Assembly (NCBI GenBank): GCA_032718475.1
Contig: JAUCBJ010007908.1
Coordinates: forward strand, 31,626 to 95,625
Length of the DNA stretch: 64,000 bases
Origin: Nemertoderma westbladi
Taxonomy: Eukaryota > Xenacoelomorpha > Nemertodermatida > Nemertodermatidae
Direction of reading: 5' to 3'
Notes under the pieces: model-generated
The model's database searches: none
Told to the model about the DNA's origin: nothing
What the model saw: the letters and a program-made list of their open reading frames with translations, nothing else
Translations under genes and position numbers: made by a program
In this document: positions 12,129 to 22,331 of the stretch, piece by piece
How the letters are laid out: each line of letters begins with the position of its first letter
How positions within the stretch are numbered: the stretch's first letter is position 1

Positions 12129-15100
12129 ATGCCTACTAAAGCTGAACTCGAAACCGAACTGGAGGTTTTAAGAGAACAGTTGGCTGGTCGTGGTAATCCT
12201 GATCCCACCTCAGCTCTTCTACATGCTTTAGTTAAATCACAACGCGATTTGGCTGATTCCTTAGCACAATCCCAAGCCCAAAATGCCCATCAATTTCAAC
12301 AATTACTTGGTCAACCACATCAACCTGTAGTTCATCAGGCTGACTCAACCCCTCGTAATCTTCAAATTAAAGCACCAATTGCTTTAGAACCGGATTTCAG
12401 TTTAGCAAAATTTGAAACTTGGAAGTCGGTTTGGACGGATTATTATTCTGCATTTCAGATGGATAGAATGGCTAGGGATAGGCAAATCTGTATTTTCAGG
12501 AGTTACCTTTCTATAGGTATGCGCTCTACACTGGAACAAGTTATTGACATTCCTCCTGACACACATGATAATCCTTTAACAGTTCAGGTGTTAATAGATT
12601 GTATTCAAAGTTATTTTCGTGGTAAACGGAATATAGCCCTTGATTGTGTTCAGTTTGATAATAGGAAACAACGTCAAAGTGAAAATTTTGATAGCTACCT
12701 GGTTGCTATTAAAGATCTTGCTCGAGATGCTGATCTATGTCGTCATTGTTTCGATCGGCGGTTGACTACTCTAATTATGTCTGGTATTTCTTGCGAGGAC
12801 ACCAGATCTAAACTTCTTGCATTGACTCCATTTCCATCGCTTGAAGATGCTGTAAATCTTTGTAGGTCTGAGGAATCAGCCCAAGCTGGAGTTCAGGATT
12901 TAAAAAACCCTTCAATCAACCAAGCTTCTCGACAATCCCGTTTTCACAACAAAAAGCCTTATAATTCCAGGCGCAACAATTCTTCTAAATCCAATTCCAG
13001 AAACAATTCTTCAAGTACTGGCCCTATAGTTTGTTATGGTTGTGGTAAAACAGACCATAAACGTGCTGACTGTCCAGCAAGGAACAAAGATTGTTCTTAT
13101 TGTGGCAAGGAAGGCCACTTTGCCAGTGTTTGTCGGTCTAAACCAAATAATTCGAATTCATCTTCAAAACCTAAGATAAAACCCATTAGCCGCATCACCC
13201 TCAATTTGGTTGGAAGCCATAATCGACAAGCTCCGAAAGTATTTCTGAACTTCTGTCATATCGCAACAGGACATTTATTCGGTTCTCTCAAAGCAACTCC
13301 AGATACTGGTGCTGAGGCCACTGTTGCCGGCTTAGATTTTCTTCAGGCCCTTTCTATTGACAAAGAAAATTTACTTCCACCAGACCATGATGATCTTTCT
13401 GCTGCTAATGGTAGTCTTCTTTCATGCATTGGTCTCCTCCACACCACAATTTCCTATGGTGAATATTCAACTGATGAGCTTATCTGCATTTGTGAAGAAG
13501 TCAATGGAATTCTTTTGGCATGGTATACTTGTCAAAACCTAGGAATTATTTCAAGTTCATATCCAGAACCAGTGGCAGAAATTCAGTCTGTTGCTTCTTC
13601 TAATTCTTCTAATATGTCACCAATTGGTATTAAAAACTCAATTCCAACAACATCATTCAAGGTTGACTTCCATCTTTCTGATGAACCTTCGCCTTCAGAA
13701 TGGGATACTGTTAAGCAGAAACTCATAAAGGCTTATTCTGATGTTTTTGACCAAGATGACAAACTTCGTCCAATGAATGGCCCACCCATGACCATTTCAT
13801 TAAAAGATGATGCCCAACCATATGCTATTCATACAGCCAGGCAACTTCCTTTAGCCATTAGAGACTGGGCTAAAGCTCGCTTAGAGAAAATGGTTGAACA
13901 AGGTATTATTTGTCCAGTTCTGGATAACGAACCAACTGATTGGGTCCATCCTTCCGATATCACTTCTGATATCACTTCTGATATCACTTCTGATATCACT
14001 TCTGATATCACTTCCGATATCACTTCCGATATCACTTCTGATATCACTTCCGATATCACTTCCAATATCACTTCCGATATCACTTCTGATATCACTTCTG
14101 ATATCACTTCCGATATCACTTCCGATATCACTTCTGATATCACTTCCGATATCATTTCCGATATCACTTCCGATATCACTTCCGATATCACTTCTGATAT
14201 CACTTCCGATATCACTTCTGATATCACTTCTGATATCACTTCCGATATCACTTCCGATATCACTTCTGATATCACTTCCGATATCACTTCCGATATCACT
14301 TCCGATATCACTTCCGATATCGATTCCATTCCAGACGCACTTTCCCGTGCCCCTGTTTCGGATCCTACTCCAGAGGATATTCTTTGTGATACAGATGTCA
14401 ATGACCATGTTTCCGCAGTCATTCGTCACGTGTCTACCTCAATTGTTGTTTCTGATGCTCCAAGTCATCTCAAGGATTCATATATTGAGTCTATCCGATC
14501 ATCTGCAAAGGATGATATTTCTTACATGGCTTTGGTGGATGCTGTTATTTCTGGATTTCCCTCAACATCCACACAATGTTCTGTGCACATACGCCCATTC
14601 TGGAATGTGTGACATCAGTTATCTTGTGAAGATAATCTTCTTTTATTAGGTTCCCGGATTGTAATTCCATCTTCCCTCCGCAAGAATGTCCTGAAGCACC
14701 TTCATGATGCTCATCAGGGCATTGAACGTTCTAAGAGGATAGCTAGGCAAACTGTATTCTGGCCTGGTATCAATAGCGATATTACAAACATAGTCAATTC
14801 TTGTCCCCAGTGTCAACTTTATCAACCAAGTTTACCTAAAGAGTCTCTCCAAAGCGAACCTCATCCATGTCTTCCAATGGAGGATTGCTCTGCTGATCTT
14901 TTCTACTTCAGCACCTGGTCATACCTGGTTTATGTCGATAGATATTCTGGGTGGCCATGCGTTCATTCTTGGCGTGCCGATCCTTCCAGCTCTCAAGTTA
15001 TTTCAGCTCTTCGAGGATGGTTCAAAGATTTCGGTATTCCAAAACGCCTTCGTTCTGATGGTGGTACACAATTTAATTCAGCACGTTATCATGATTTCTT

Positions 15101-15713
15101 ATCCGAATGGAATATCATCCCTGAGTATTCTACTCCTGAGTATCCTCAGTCTAATGGCCATGCAGAGGGGGCTGTAAAGGCCATGAAATCATTGATAAAA
15201 AAGTTAGATGTCGAAGGAGATCTAAACTCTACTTGCTTTGTTCGTGGTTTGCTGGAATGGAGAAATACTCCTAAAGAACATGGTATGTCTCCAGCTCAAC
15301 TGTTGTTCGGTAGATCCCTCCGTTCTACTATACCAGCTCATTCATCCACACTGGCAGGTGATTCATTCCCTATCCCTGGTCCTTCAACGTCTTCAGCAAC
15401 TGAATCATATTATAATGATCATGCTCACGACTTAACCCCGATTCCTATTGGTTCCCGAGTTTGCATCCAGAGTGCACATTCCAAACTATGGAACAAATCT
15501 GGTATCGTCCTTTCCCGTGGTACTAGGCGAGATTACCGGATAGAACTAGACAATGGTCGGGTGTATTGGAGAAATCGTCGTTATCTACGTTCCATCCCAG
15601 ATGACTCTTCTCTTCGTGATATAACGCCTCAAAAACATGTACAGTTCGCTGATGATCTTCCCAGGCGCAGTTCGAGAACTCACAAGCAACCAGCAAGATT
15701 CGGAGTTCAATGA
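12129..15713 (+). CDS. Gypsy gag-pol polyprotein, RT/RNase H replaced by a repeat, one in-frame stop
   Basis: It starts at ATG 12129 as a single frame. Gag covers about residues 1-280. CCHC knuckles start at residue 302 (CYGC...H...C, then CSYC...H...C). The protease motif DTGAE is at residue 392. The RT N-terminal linker ends in PTDWVHP, and then residues 610-732 are a (SDIT)n repeat in place of the RT and RNase H catalytic core. The frame rejoins at IPDALSRAPV, the usual end of RNase H. A TGA at 14610-14612 interrupts the same frame; beyond it come the integrase zinc domain (H/H near 14710, CPQC near 14804) and a DDE core (SADLF, RSDGGTQF, HAEGA) to the stop at 15713. It cannot reverse-transcribe itself, so if the structure predates insertion it must have moved in trans. 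Confidence 0.9.
13956..14323 (+). repeat. 12-bp coding minisatellite inside Gypsy pol
   Basis: About 30 head-to-tail units of GATATCACTTCY, each with a GATATC palindrome and each encoding Asp-Ile-Thr-Ser. Unit variants are nearly all T/C at the last base, with single AATATC and ATTTCC exceptions. The 12-bp unit keeps the pol frame open through the array. Confidence 0.97.
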
Positions 15714-15774
15714 ACTGACCTATTGGTGGTGGTTGGATTTTTTTTTTTCAGTACAAATGTCTCCTACATTGTTC

Positions 15775-15784
15775 TTGGGGGAGA
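15775..15784 (+). promoter_or_regulatory. Gypsy polypurine tract
   Basis: CTTGGGGGAGA lies directly before the 3' LTR start at 15785, the place where plus-strand priming is expected. Confidence 0.75.
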
Positions 15785-16085
15785 TGTTAGATTATGTATT
15801 GTTAGGGTTCTAGTAGACCCTGGCTTGGTGGTGGTTAGATCCAACCTACTGGTCTTTTACCTACCGGTCCTCTTCTGGTATTCCGGTATTCAGTCTTTCC
15901 TATCTTCTAGGTCTGTAGGTACAGTAACCGTTACCGGTACCTACTGTACTGCTGTACTGATGTGCTGTAAGGTGGTGGGTGTGTTCGTTGGTCTGTTGGT
16001 TCATATTATTGTTTGATATGCTGTTCTGTATGTCGACCATTAATAAACTGATGCAGCTGGTATTCATTTATTTCCGATCCCAATA
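15785..16085 (+). repeat. Gypsy 3' LTR
   Basis: 301 bp, apparently identical to the 5' LTR. It is followed by the tatac target duplication at 16086-16090, then by the resumed ORF3a sequence of BEL copy 1. Confidence 0.93.
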
Positions 16086-16421
16086 TATACCCTACCTTTA
16101 CAAGCGTTTGTCGATAGCTTGATACGCGGCGACGCTGATCCAACTACTACGGAGGACGATGGTCGTTATATCGAACCGCCAATGTCCCAGGAGCAACTTA
16201 CGCGTGAATTGGACTATAGAAAATTCACTGCTCGCTATACGCATCGTAATGGTACGTATCTGGACTTCCTGACTACTGGTCATCCTATTGATTTACACGA
16301 CACCGACGAGGTTGACACCGAAAGGGAAATGGTTTTATTTAAATATCATACCCAGCGGAGTCGAAACGACAAATCGAGAATAGAACACGAGAACTCTATT
16401 CGAAATCAACTCGAAGGATAG

Positions 16422-17340
16422 AACGTGGAAGAAGGTTGATGCGGACAAATAAAGGAGAACCACTGGAGAAGAGACATGGGTTAATGTCCAGGGTCCATAA
16501 TGTGAATAGTTTTCCCCGGGGCACGGGTGCTCGCGGGCGGTCTCCTTCGGGAGGCTGTAACTTTCTCTTCCTTCATCGTTTTCCTGTAATTATTGTGATC
16601 AGTGTCACAATTAAAAGGCAAGAATGAATGATGATGTGACGGAAAACACATCCATTGTGGTATCTCATGGATACTATCGTATATCCTCCCTCCTCTCTAC
16701 TCCTCTTACCCTCTTATACGTTGTTACTAAAGATACGACATATTTCGTCCCACCTTCTCTTCCCAACGTGCTCGGAGCTTCGGGAAACGAGCACTAAACC
16801 TCCCATCCCTTACTATTAATCTGGATGCTAATATTGGTGTCCGCACCTCCTGTCCATGTCATATTCTGTTGATATTTATGATATCAACCTCCACCCCCTT
16901 ACCGTTTATTTGTATGCTAATATTGGTGTCCGCACCTCCTGTCCATGTGTCATTCTGTTGATATTTATGATATCAACTTCCACCCTCTCGTTGATGATTG
17001 GATAATCAACCACCAAGGATTTCCTTAAATCCACAACCGTGATACAAGGACTGAAAGGACACGCAGTTAGTAGGTGAACAACTGGTACCATTGTGTGTCA
17101 TAAATATGGTTGTTCACCTCCCTCAATGATTGGAGATATAAATCTTATAATCTGTAGAACAACTGAGGCATTGAACTGGTTGTTCCCTCATCGCACTGGG
17201 GATAAATTCAGTTGGAGATAGTCCTCGAATGTTACAATCCTCCTACTGAGATCGTATTTCTGAATATTTAGAATGCGAAATAGTTTTTTCCTCTGCTCTA
17301 CCATCGCTGTCGGAGAACATATTAGGCATACAACAGGAAT
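16422..17340 (+). other. Hairpin-rich spacer between ORF3a and ORF3b, BEL copy 1
   Basis: No gene is supportable. Perfect inverted repeats are dense: a CTCC-TTCG-GGAG tetraloop hairpin near 16542; TTGTGA/TCACAA near 16593; GTGCTCG/CGAGCAC at about 16767 and 16787; GTTGATAT/ATATCAAC in each of two 89-bp tandem units (units near 16825 and 16914); and GGTGAACAAC/GTTGTTCACC at 17073-17082 and 17109-17118. The content looks like structured untranslated RNA. Copy 2 has a different sequence at this place, also hairpin-rich. Confidence 0.65.
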
Positions 17341-19116
17341 ATGGAGAACATTCCATACCCTTTCGTTGATACTCAGCTGATTGCTCCTTGGGCCGAAGGC
17401 CGAGGTTTCTTTCGCACTATGTATGCCCATACACCCAGCGACATTACTAAAGTACAACGGACATCCATCGGACATCTTGCCTTTCAAGAATATGGATGGA
17501 ACTTCAAAGTTGGAAATCCTATCAATTACCAGCAAGTATATGGAGATCATTACTCTCGTTTATATTTTGATGGACCATTAACTGCGCCTGGTGCCGTATA
17601 TAGCTTTATGAGTGTTCCACTTCGCCCTTCCTTAGCTATATACACGATCTTTGAAAACGCAGCACTTGCCGGTTGGCTAGCCGATGTGTGCAGTCGTACC
17701 ATACGCGCTCACCCATTAATACTTGGAACTAAACTCGCCAAGTTAGACGAACACAATAAGTTCATACGTTTCGAATGTTTCCGGCGCTTTCTGACTCCGT
17801 TCCGTAACGTCGATAGTCAGTTCAAGGACCGCGCGCTGACCAAGCTCAGTCTGAGAGACTCAGCTGCGGAGAAACTGAGTAGCGCTGGATTTGCCGTTTT
17901 TCAAGACGTTTGTATACAGAACTTACATTCATCTGTTATACAAAGACCCCGAATACCTACAGGTTATTCTGTCGTGGAAATACAGACAGTGGATCCACTT
18001 ACTGACACAGACGCACCCACTTCGTCTATACAGCTGGAGGATGAACCAGTATGCTTGGAATCAGAAGCGATTCAGCCTACGGCTTCCCGGAGCAGTGACA
18101 CTGATTATGTCATAGAGTGGTATCAAGGTCCACAACGTCTCACAGCGTACGATTATCGACACGCCAACTACGTTTCTCGAAAACGTTGTCGATTATGCGC
18201 ATCGAGAGACCACTTCACCCCTCTAGACTCGAGCGTACCTTGTTCCTATTTCCTCGAACAACCGATGATGGAAATATATTGTGCTTATTGCCGGCTTAAT
18301 AACTCTCATATTTTTGCCGTCTGCCCACAATTTATGACTCAATGTCACTACTGTCAACTTAAAGGACATGAAAGTTACAATTGTCCCTTTAATCGCGATT
18401 TAGAGAGCGTAGACGAGATGATCACCCTGCGATACATCCGAGCTTGGGAAGCGAACGCAGATTTACATTGCGAATCCCGACATCGCTATTACCCTGGACG
18501 AGCTTACGAGGGAGTTTACGCGTTCCATCCTTATCTATTCGCGTCGATTGAACAGAAAACACGCGTACCAAGTTACGAGTTAATGAAGCGTGTTGGTGAG
18601 TGTATTTCCACCAAGTTTGTCAGAAAATACCTTAGAAACGTTAACCCTAATGATATAACCACATATCACCTGATCAATTTTATCCGTCAGGACCCTGAGT
18701 ATGGCGACATCTTTGTGAACTCGCATCCTGAACTACAGGAAATATCTCGGCGACCATATGAATATCGAACCCGAGAACGCGAGCTGGAGAGAACCATTAA
18801 ACCGAGAAAGTTCCTCACCACTCACGGTCCACCCACCGCTAGTGTCCAGACGACCCGTCAAGGACCCGTAGGAGCTGCTGTCCTGAGACGCGCTCTAAAG
18901 GCCGTTAGACCTCGCTCCACTGAGGTTGATATTAATCAACCAGGTACTTCGACCGGCGGGTATACCGATCGTAACCCTACACCTTCTGATGCAATTGTAT
19001 TGCACCCTTCGCCTCGGAGCTACAGCCCTCCTCGTAAAGTGGCTCGCCCCAAAGAGAAAAGGACTCTTGCTGGCCTCGGGAAACTGCGTAAACGCCGTCC
19101 GCGTAAGAAAGACTAA
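17341..19116 (+). CDS. ORF3b, zinc-knuckle protein of unknown function in the env position of BEL
   Basis: 591 codons, uninterrupted, in an element whose gag-pol is broken. The start at 17341 is the first ATG after an in-frame TAG 18 nt upstream. Three Cys/His clusters are visible: C283-C286-H291-C301, C314-C317-H323-C328 (CX2CX5HX4C) and C335-C338-H343-C348 (canonical CX2CX4HX4C), which suggests nucleic-acid binding. The last 35 residues are very basic (KEKRTLAGLGKLRKRRPRKK), a plausible nuclear-localisation or RNA-binding tail. There is no signal peptide or membrane segment, so an envelope role is unlikely. The first 200 residues match nothing I recognise. Copy 2 keeps only the C-terminal tail (about 36507-36655). 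It could be an accessory nucleocapsid-like protein or a captured host gene; neither is shown. Confidence 0.8.
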   Translation: MENIPYPFVDTQLIAPWAEGRGFFRTMYAHTPSDITKVQRTSIGHLAFQEYGWNFKVGNPINYQQVYGDHYSRLYFDGPLTAPGAVYSFMSVPLRPSLAIYTIFENAALAGWLADVCSRTIRAHPLILGTKLAKLDEHNKFIRFECFRRFLTPFRNVDSQFKDRALTKLSLRDSAAEKLSSAGFAVFQDVCIQNLHSSVIQRPRIPTGYSVVEIQTVDPLTDTDAPTSSIQLEDEPVCLESEAIQPTASRSSDTDYVIEWYQGPQRLTAYDYRHANYVSRKRCRLCASRDHFTPLDSSVPCSYFLEQPMMEIYCAYCRLNNSHIFAVCPQFMTQCHYCQLKGHESYNCPFNRDLESVDEMITLRYIRAWEANADLHCESRHRYYPGRAYEGVYAFHPYLFASIEQKTRVPSYELMKRVGECISTKFVRKYLRNVNPNDITTYHLINFIRQDPEYGDIFVNSHPELQEISRRPYEYRTRERELERTIKPRKFLTTHGPPTASVQTTRQGPVGAAVLRRALKAVRPRSTEVDINQPGTSTGGYTDRNPTPSDAIVLHPSPRSYSPPRKVARPKEKRTLAGLGKLRKRRPRKKD

Positions 19117-19186
19117 CTGTTTAGAGTATCTTTAGGTTTTAGAAACTGTGATTTTTGTATTTTATAGACTGAAAATCCCATTTTCT

Positions 19187-19194
19187 GGGAGCGG
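19187..19194 (+). promoter_or_regulatory. BEL copy 1 polypurine tract
   Basis: GGGAGCGG directly before the 3' LTR at 19195; identical at 36726-36733 in copy 2. Confidence 0.75.
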
Positions 19195-20424
19195 TGTAAA
19201 AGCCTTTGCTGAATTGCCCCGTTATTTTTATTATCTTTTACATTAAAATACTCTGTAGTTGATTTAATAGGTGTAAGAGACCGTATTATTGCTGTATCGG
19301 TGTTTTTTAGAGGATCTAAGAGCTATTTCCTCCGTATGTGTACTGTGAAAGGCATAGTTGATGATTCTATGGCAATTCGTGACGCAATAGGTGATAGCTA
19401 CTCTTGAACAGTAGTTACTATGACTACGGTTAACAGCTGATATTCATACGTGTTGATTTTCTTTGTTCTACGGCATCTCTCAGTTCAGTCAGCCAATCAG
19501 AGCATTTTTATGGCTCTTGTACAGAGATTTCCTAGAAATCACTCAATGCATTATAGGCAGTGTTTACATTCTGTCCTGAGCCAGGAGAGAGCGGCTTGGA
19601 AATATTTTGTGCTTTTCTGTTTTAGCTTAACACTAGTAGGCTTAATTATAAGGACATATATCCGTTATCTGATGAACTAAACATAACTCAACTTAACAAA
19701 CCATAACTGACTGATGATCTGCATGTACCACATACCTGTGCATACGTTTATATTGTTATACTGCTATTTACTGTCGGTTCTTCATAATATGGTTGATGAA
19801 TTATTATATTTGGAATAACGATAAATAACCCCGAAAACCCAATATTCTTGATATACCGAAGGTAAGAGAGAAAGGTTACATATAACGATTGTGACTTATG
19901 TTAAAGTGGTTTGAAGTGAATCTAATGTTATTTGATAGACCCTACATGAGTCGGTCCGTGTTCCTTTTATATGTGGCTAAAATCAGTGAAGATCGGCAGA
20001 TCAGTGTGCAGTATTGTGCAGCATTGTGTATGAGTGAGTCTGATAACGAAGCATTTCCTAAAGAATGCGCCATATATGTGAATTATAACTAAGCCATATC
20101 GTTGTGAGTAGTTTAAGTCATAACTCTGTTTATATAGATAGAGCGCCACGTCCTAAAGGAACTGTTAATATTCCCCGAAGGTGAATAATATTGTCAGAGA
20201 TTATATAATACTGTCAGTCGAATAATACATTAAGCTTACATAGCAATAAGATTAAGCCGTCGAACCCAATCTCCCGGGTATATCCAGCGGGTGAATGATC
20301 GCGCACAGATTGGTTTCGACTAGTGTAGTGAATTAAATACTTGTCATAGGCTAAAAGTGATTTATTATCTAGAAGACATCCTAATTTGGCGGGTTAAACT
20401 GCCAAAGGTCTGAAAGCGCGAACA
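19195..20424 (+). repeat. BEL copy 1 3' LTR
   Basis: 1230 bp, from TGTAAAAGCC to GCGCGAACA. It aligns with 22332-23534 and 36734-37933 throughout, with more substitutions and small indels than those two show against each other. A 64-codon open frame (19898-20092) recurs in all LTR copies but looks unconstrained. Confidence 0.95.
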
Positions 20425-22008
20425 ACACATTAGAAGAAGAAGCAGAAGAAGGTTCAAACTAACATTACTGCACCATAGCAGGATCGGAAGTAAAGATATG
20501 ATAACATATCAGAATGTCTGTATAATAAAATAACACTCAACTGCACAGCAATTATCCAACCATCACCAATGTAATCATAATAATATTAATAACAGTACCA
20601 GTACACGGTAGGTATCCATCTCTACTAGGCTATACACCATGGCCTAGTTATACGTTCACATATCACAACAGGAATTGCAGTAGTTCATGATGCGATACAA
20701 TCTGGGCAAACACTGCACATGGTGGATCATACCTCTTAACTGTGAACAGTCCTTTCTGAAAGCCGCAAGACCAAGGATGGGGTATGTGTAGTGAATCAAG
20801 AGGTGGCATTAGCATCTCTACCTGCCCACTGACAGTGAACAGTGACTTGCACCATGCTCAATAAGACAGGGGGGCTGTTGACTGCCCAAACCAGTTTCCT
20901 CGATGCCACTGACGTCAGTCCAGATGAGTTTCGGGACAACCTGGTGCTCCGTTACGGCCTCACTCCACCGGGTCTCCCAGTGAAGTGCGAGGATTGTGGA
21001 GGACAGTTCTCCGCCACCCACGCATTGAGCTGCAAGTCTGGTGGCCTAATAATAAAATGACATAATGATATACATGAGGTGTTTGGAGATGTCCTGGCAA
21101 CGGCGTTTGGGACATCGATCGTCGACCCTACCCCATGGTTATCTGGATAGGTAAAGTCAGGATGTAGGGGGGTCTGGATGGATTTGATCGCTCGGGGGGT
21201 CTGTGCTAACAAGAGAGTGGCATCATTCAATATCGCTGTTATAAATGCTGGTGCCACCTCTTCTGTCCAGGCCAACCATTCTACAGAAGCTGCACTGCCT
21301 AGTCATCTGTGGTGAGGGCTGGAGGATGGCATTTACACCCATGGTCAGCACCATTGATGGTGTCTGGTGCACCGAGGCCCAGATATTAATTAGCCATCTT
21401 GCCGTGAGACACTCATGGCTCGTCGGGATGATATGTAGGAAACTGGCCTAGTGTGCATTGTGGGGGTGTGCGTCAGCAACTGCAGTTCGCGTTCCTTCAG
21501 TTCAACTCCCTCTGCCTGCGTGGTAGCCATTAGTCATGGTGGTCCATGGGTTTTGTTAATCATGGCGCGGATTGATGTGGGGTCAGGCGGGCAGACGATT
21601 ATTAAGGACAGTATTCTGCAGCCTACCTAACTGTAGGACCAAAACTACAGAACTTGCTTTTGGCCCTACTTTGCTTTAGTAATACCGTTTTTATATATAT
21701 TATTATAAATGTTATTGATTATGTTTATAACCTATGTAATTTCAGCTGGTCGTAGGATTTTAGATCGAAATGGTAAATTTCTTCATAAATATTAATAATT
21801 TAATTGAATAAAAAAACTTGATAAACATGTGGCCTGTCAAAGGTTTAGAAATATTCTGAATTTTGGACAGAATCAAACTGTTTGTCTGTTGGTACTGGTA
21901 GATTCAGATTTTCGATAAAAACCACGATAAGTCAGCTAATCATTGCTGAAATTAAACCAAACTTTGTACGTATGCAGTCCATCACGCAAACCTCCATCAT
22001 CATGAGAC
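20425..22008. other. Interval between BEL copy 1 and the hAT-like element
   Basis: Apart from the LINE-type fragment at 20842-21419 I see no gene. 20425-20841 and 21420-22008 are unremarkable, with an AT-rich stretch at 21660-21800. Confidence 0.6.
20842..21419 (+). pseudogene. Non-LTR retrotransposon C-terminal fragment
   Basis: The frame from 20842 contains SPDEFRDNLVLRYGL, then C-X2-C-X7-H-X4-C (CEDCGG...HALSC) and KSGGLIIK, followed by a TGA at 21058 and HNDIHEVFGDVLATAFG. This order is typical of the C-terminal zinc-knuckle tail of animal LINE-type polymerases. The continuation near 21170-21300 is in another frame and ends in TGA. Upstream RT is absent, so this is a decayed, 5'-truncated remnant. 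The clade cannot be assigned from this tail. Confidence 0.6.
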
Positions 22009-22022
22009 CAGGGCCGTATTTA

Positions 22023-22108
22023 GGGGGGGGGGGGGGGGGGGGGGGGGGAGGGGCCGAGGCCGCAGTGCCCCCACCACAGGTGCCCCCCCCCCCCCCCCCC
22101 CCCCCCCA
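22023..22108. repeat. Facing poly-G and poly-C runs
   Basis: A G-run of more than 20 bases starts near 22023, and a C-run of more than 20 starts near 22082, about 35 bases after the first ends. On one strand they can pair as a hairpin. Such runs are also sequencing and assembly weak points, so their lengths are uncertain. Confidence 0.85.
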
Positions 22109-22331
22109 CCACGATCCCACAACTATAATGATCGAGCAAACTATAGAGGAGCCAAACCGAAACCGAACTGAAACAGAACATAACAATTTTGAATTTTGCC
22201 TCTTATTTTTCCCAAAATAAATGTAAAACAAAAAGTTCGTGTGAAAAACATTAAATATTGTTGTATCTTATGAAATTATATTTTTTCACTTTCGATTCTT
22301 GCATTTTTGGATCAGATGTTTTTATACTGAA

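Larger units (their letters stand above)
11294..16085 (+). mobile_element. Ty3/Gypsy LTR retrotransposon (Mag-like), nested in BEL copy 1
   Basis: It has 301-bp LTRs that look identical by eye, a 5-bp target duplication tatac (11289-11293 and 16086-16090), a primer binding site directly after the 5' LTR, one gag-pol frame and a polypurine tract. Copy 2 of BEL shows the empty site at about 35183. LTR identity points to a very recent insertion. The gag-pol order (Gag, two CCHC knuckles, DTG protease, RT remnant, integrase) places it in Ty3/Gypsy. The 'Mag-like' label is a judgement from the general look of gag and integrase. Confidence 0.94.
11247..16421 (+). pseudogene. ORF3a of BEL copy 1, split by the Gypsy insertion
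   Basis: The start codon at 11247 opens an acidic frame (MTELIEDDLGIRERY...). It runs to the Gypsy insertion site at 11293 and resumes in the same frame after the insertion at 16091, ending at TAG 16419-16421. Leaving out the insertion and one target duplication, the frame is about 126 codons. No signal peptide, membrane segment or known motif is visible, so it is not an obvious envelope gene despite its env-like position. Copy 2 keeps the homologous sequence and extends about 90 codons past the copy 1 stop, but has its own frameshift and nonsense codon. I do not recognise the family. Confidence 0.6.
1..20424 (+). mobile_element. BEL/Pao LTR retrotransposon, copy 1 (5' end outside window)
   Basis: Position 1 aligns with about 24247 of copy 2, so roughly 1.9 kb including the 5' LTR lies upstream of the window. 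Visible parts in order: leader, gag-pol, spacer with a structured RNA module, ORF3a split by a Gypsy insertion, hairpin-rich spacer, ORF3b, polypurine tract and 3' LTR ending in CA at 20424. The five bases after the LTR (acaca) are the expected target duplication, but the left partner is not in view. Without the 4.8-kb insertion the visible part is about 15.6 kb. Assignment to BEL/Pao rests on the RT, A17-like, integrase and DUF5641-like regions of pol, and on the 5-bp duplication of copy 2. Confidence 0.93.

Noticed and set aside
13829-14649. Frames overlapping the 12-bp repeat on both strands (ISEV, SDIG, ISLP repeats)
   Set aside because: They are shadow frames of the repeat; the plus-strand frame continuous with Gag and integrase is the coherent one.
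19898-20092. 64-codon frame conserved in all three BEL LTRs (also 23008-23202 and 37407-37601)
   Set aside because: The LTRs share ancestry, and differences within the frame are mostly amino-acid changing, so there is no sign of constraint.
21882-22231. Frames with poly-Gly or poly-Pro across 22020-22110
   Set aside because: Created by homopolymer runs at the hAT-like terminus.
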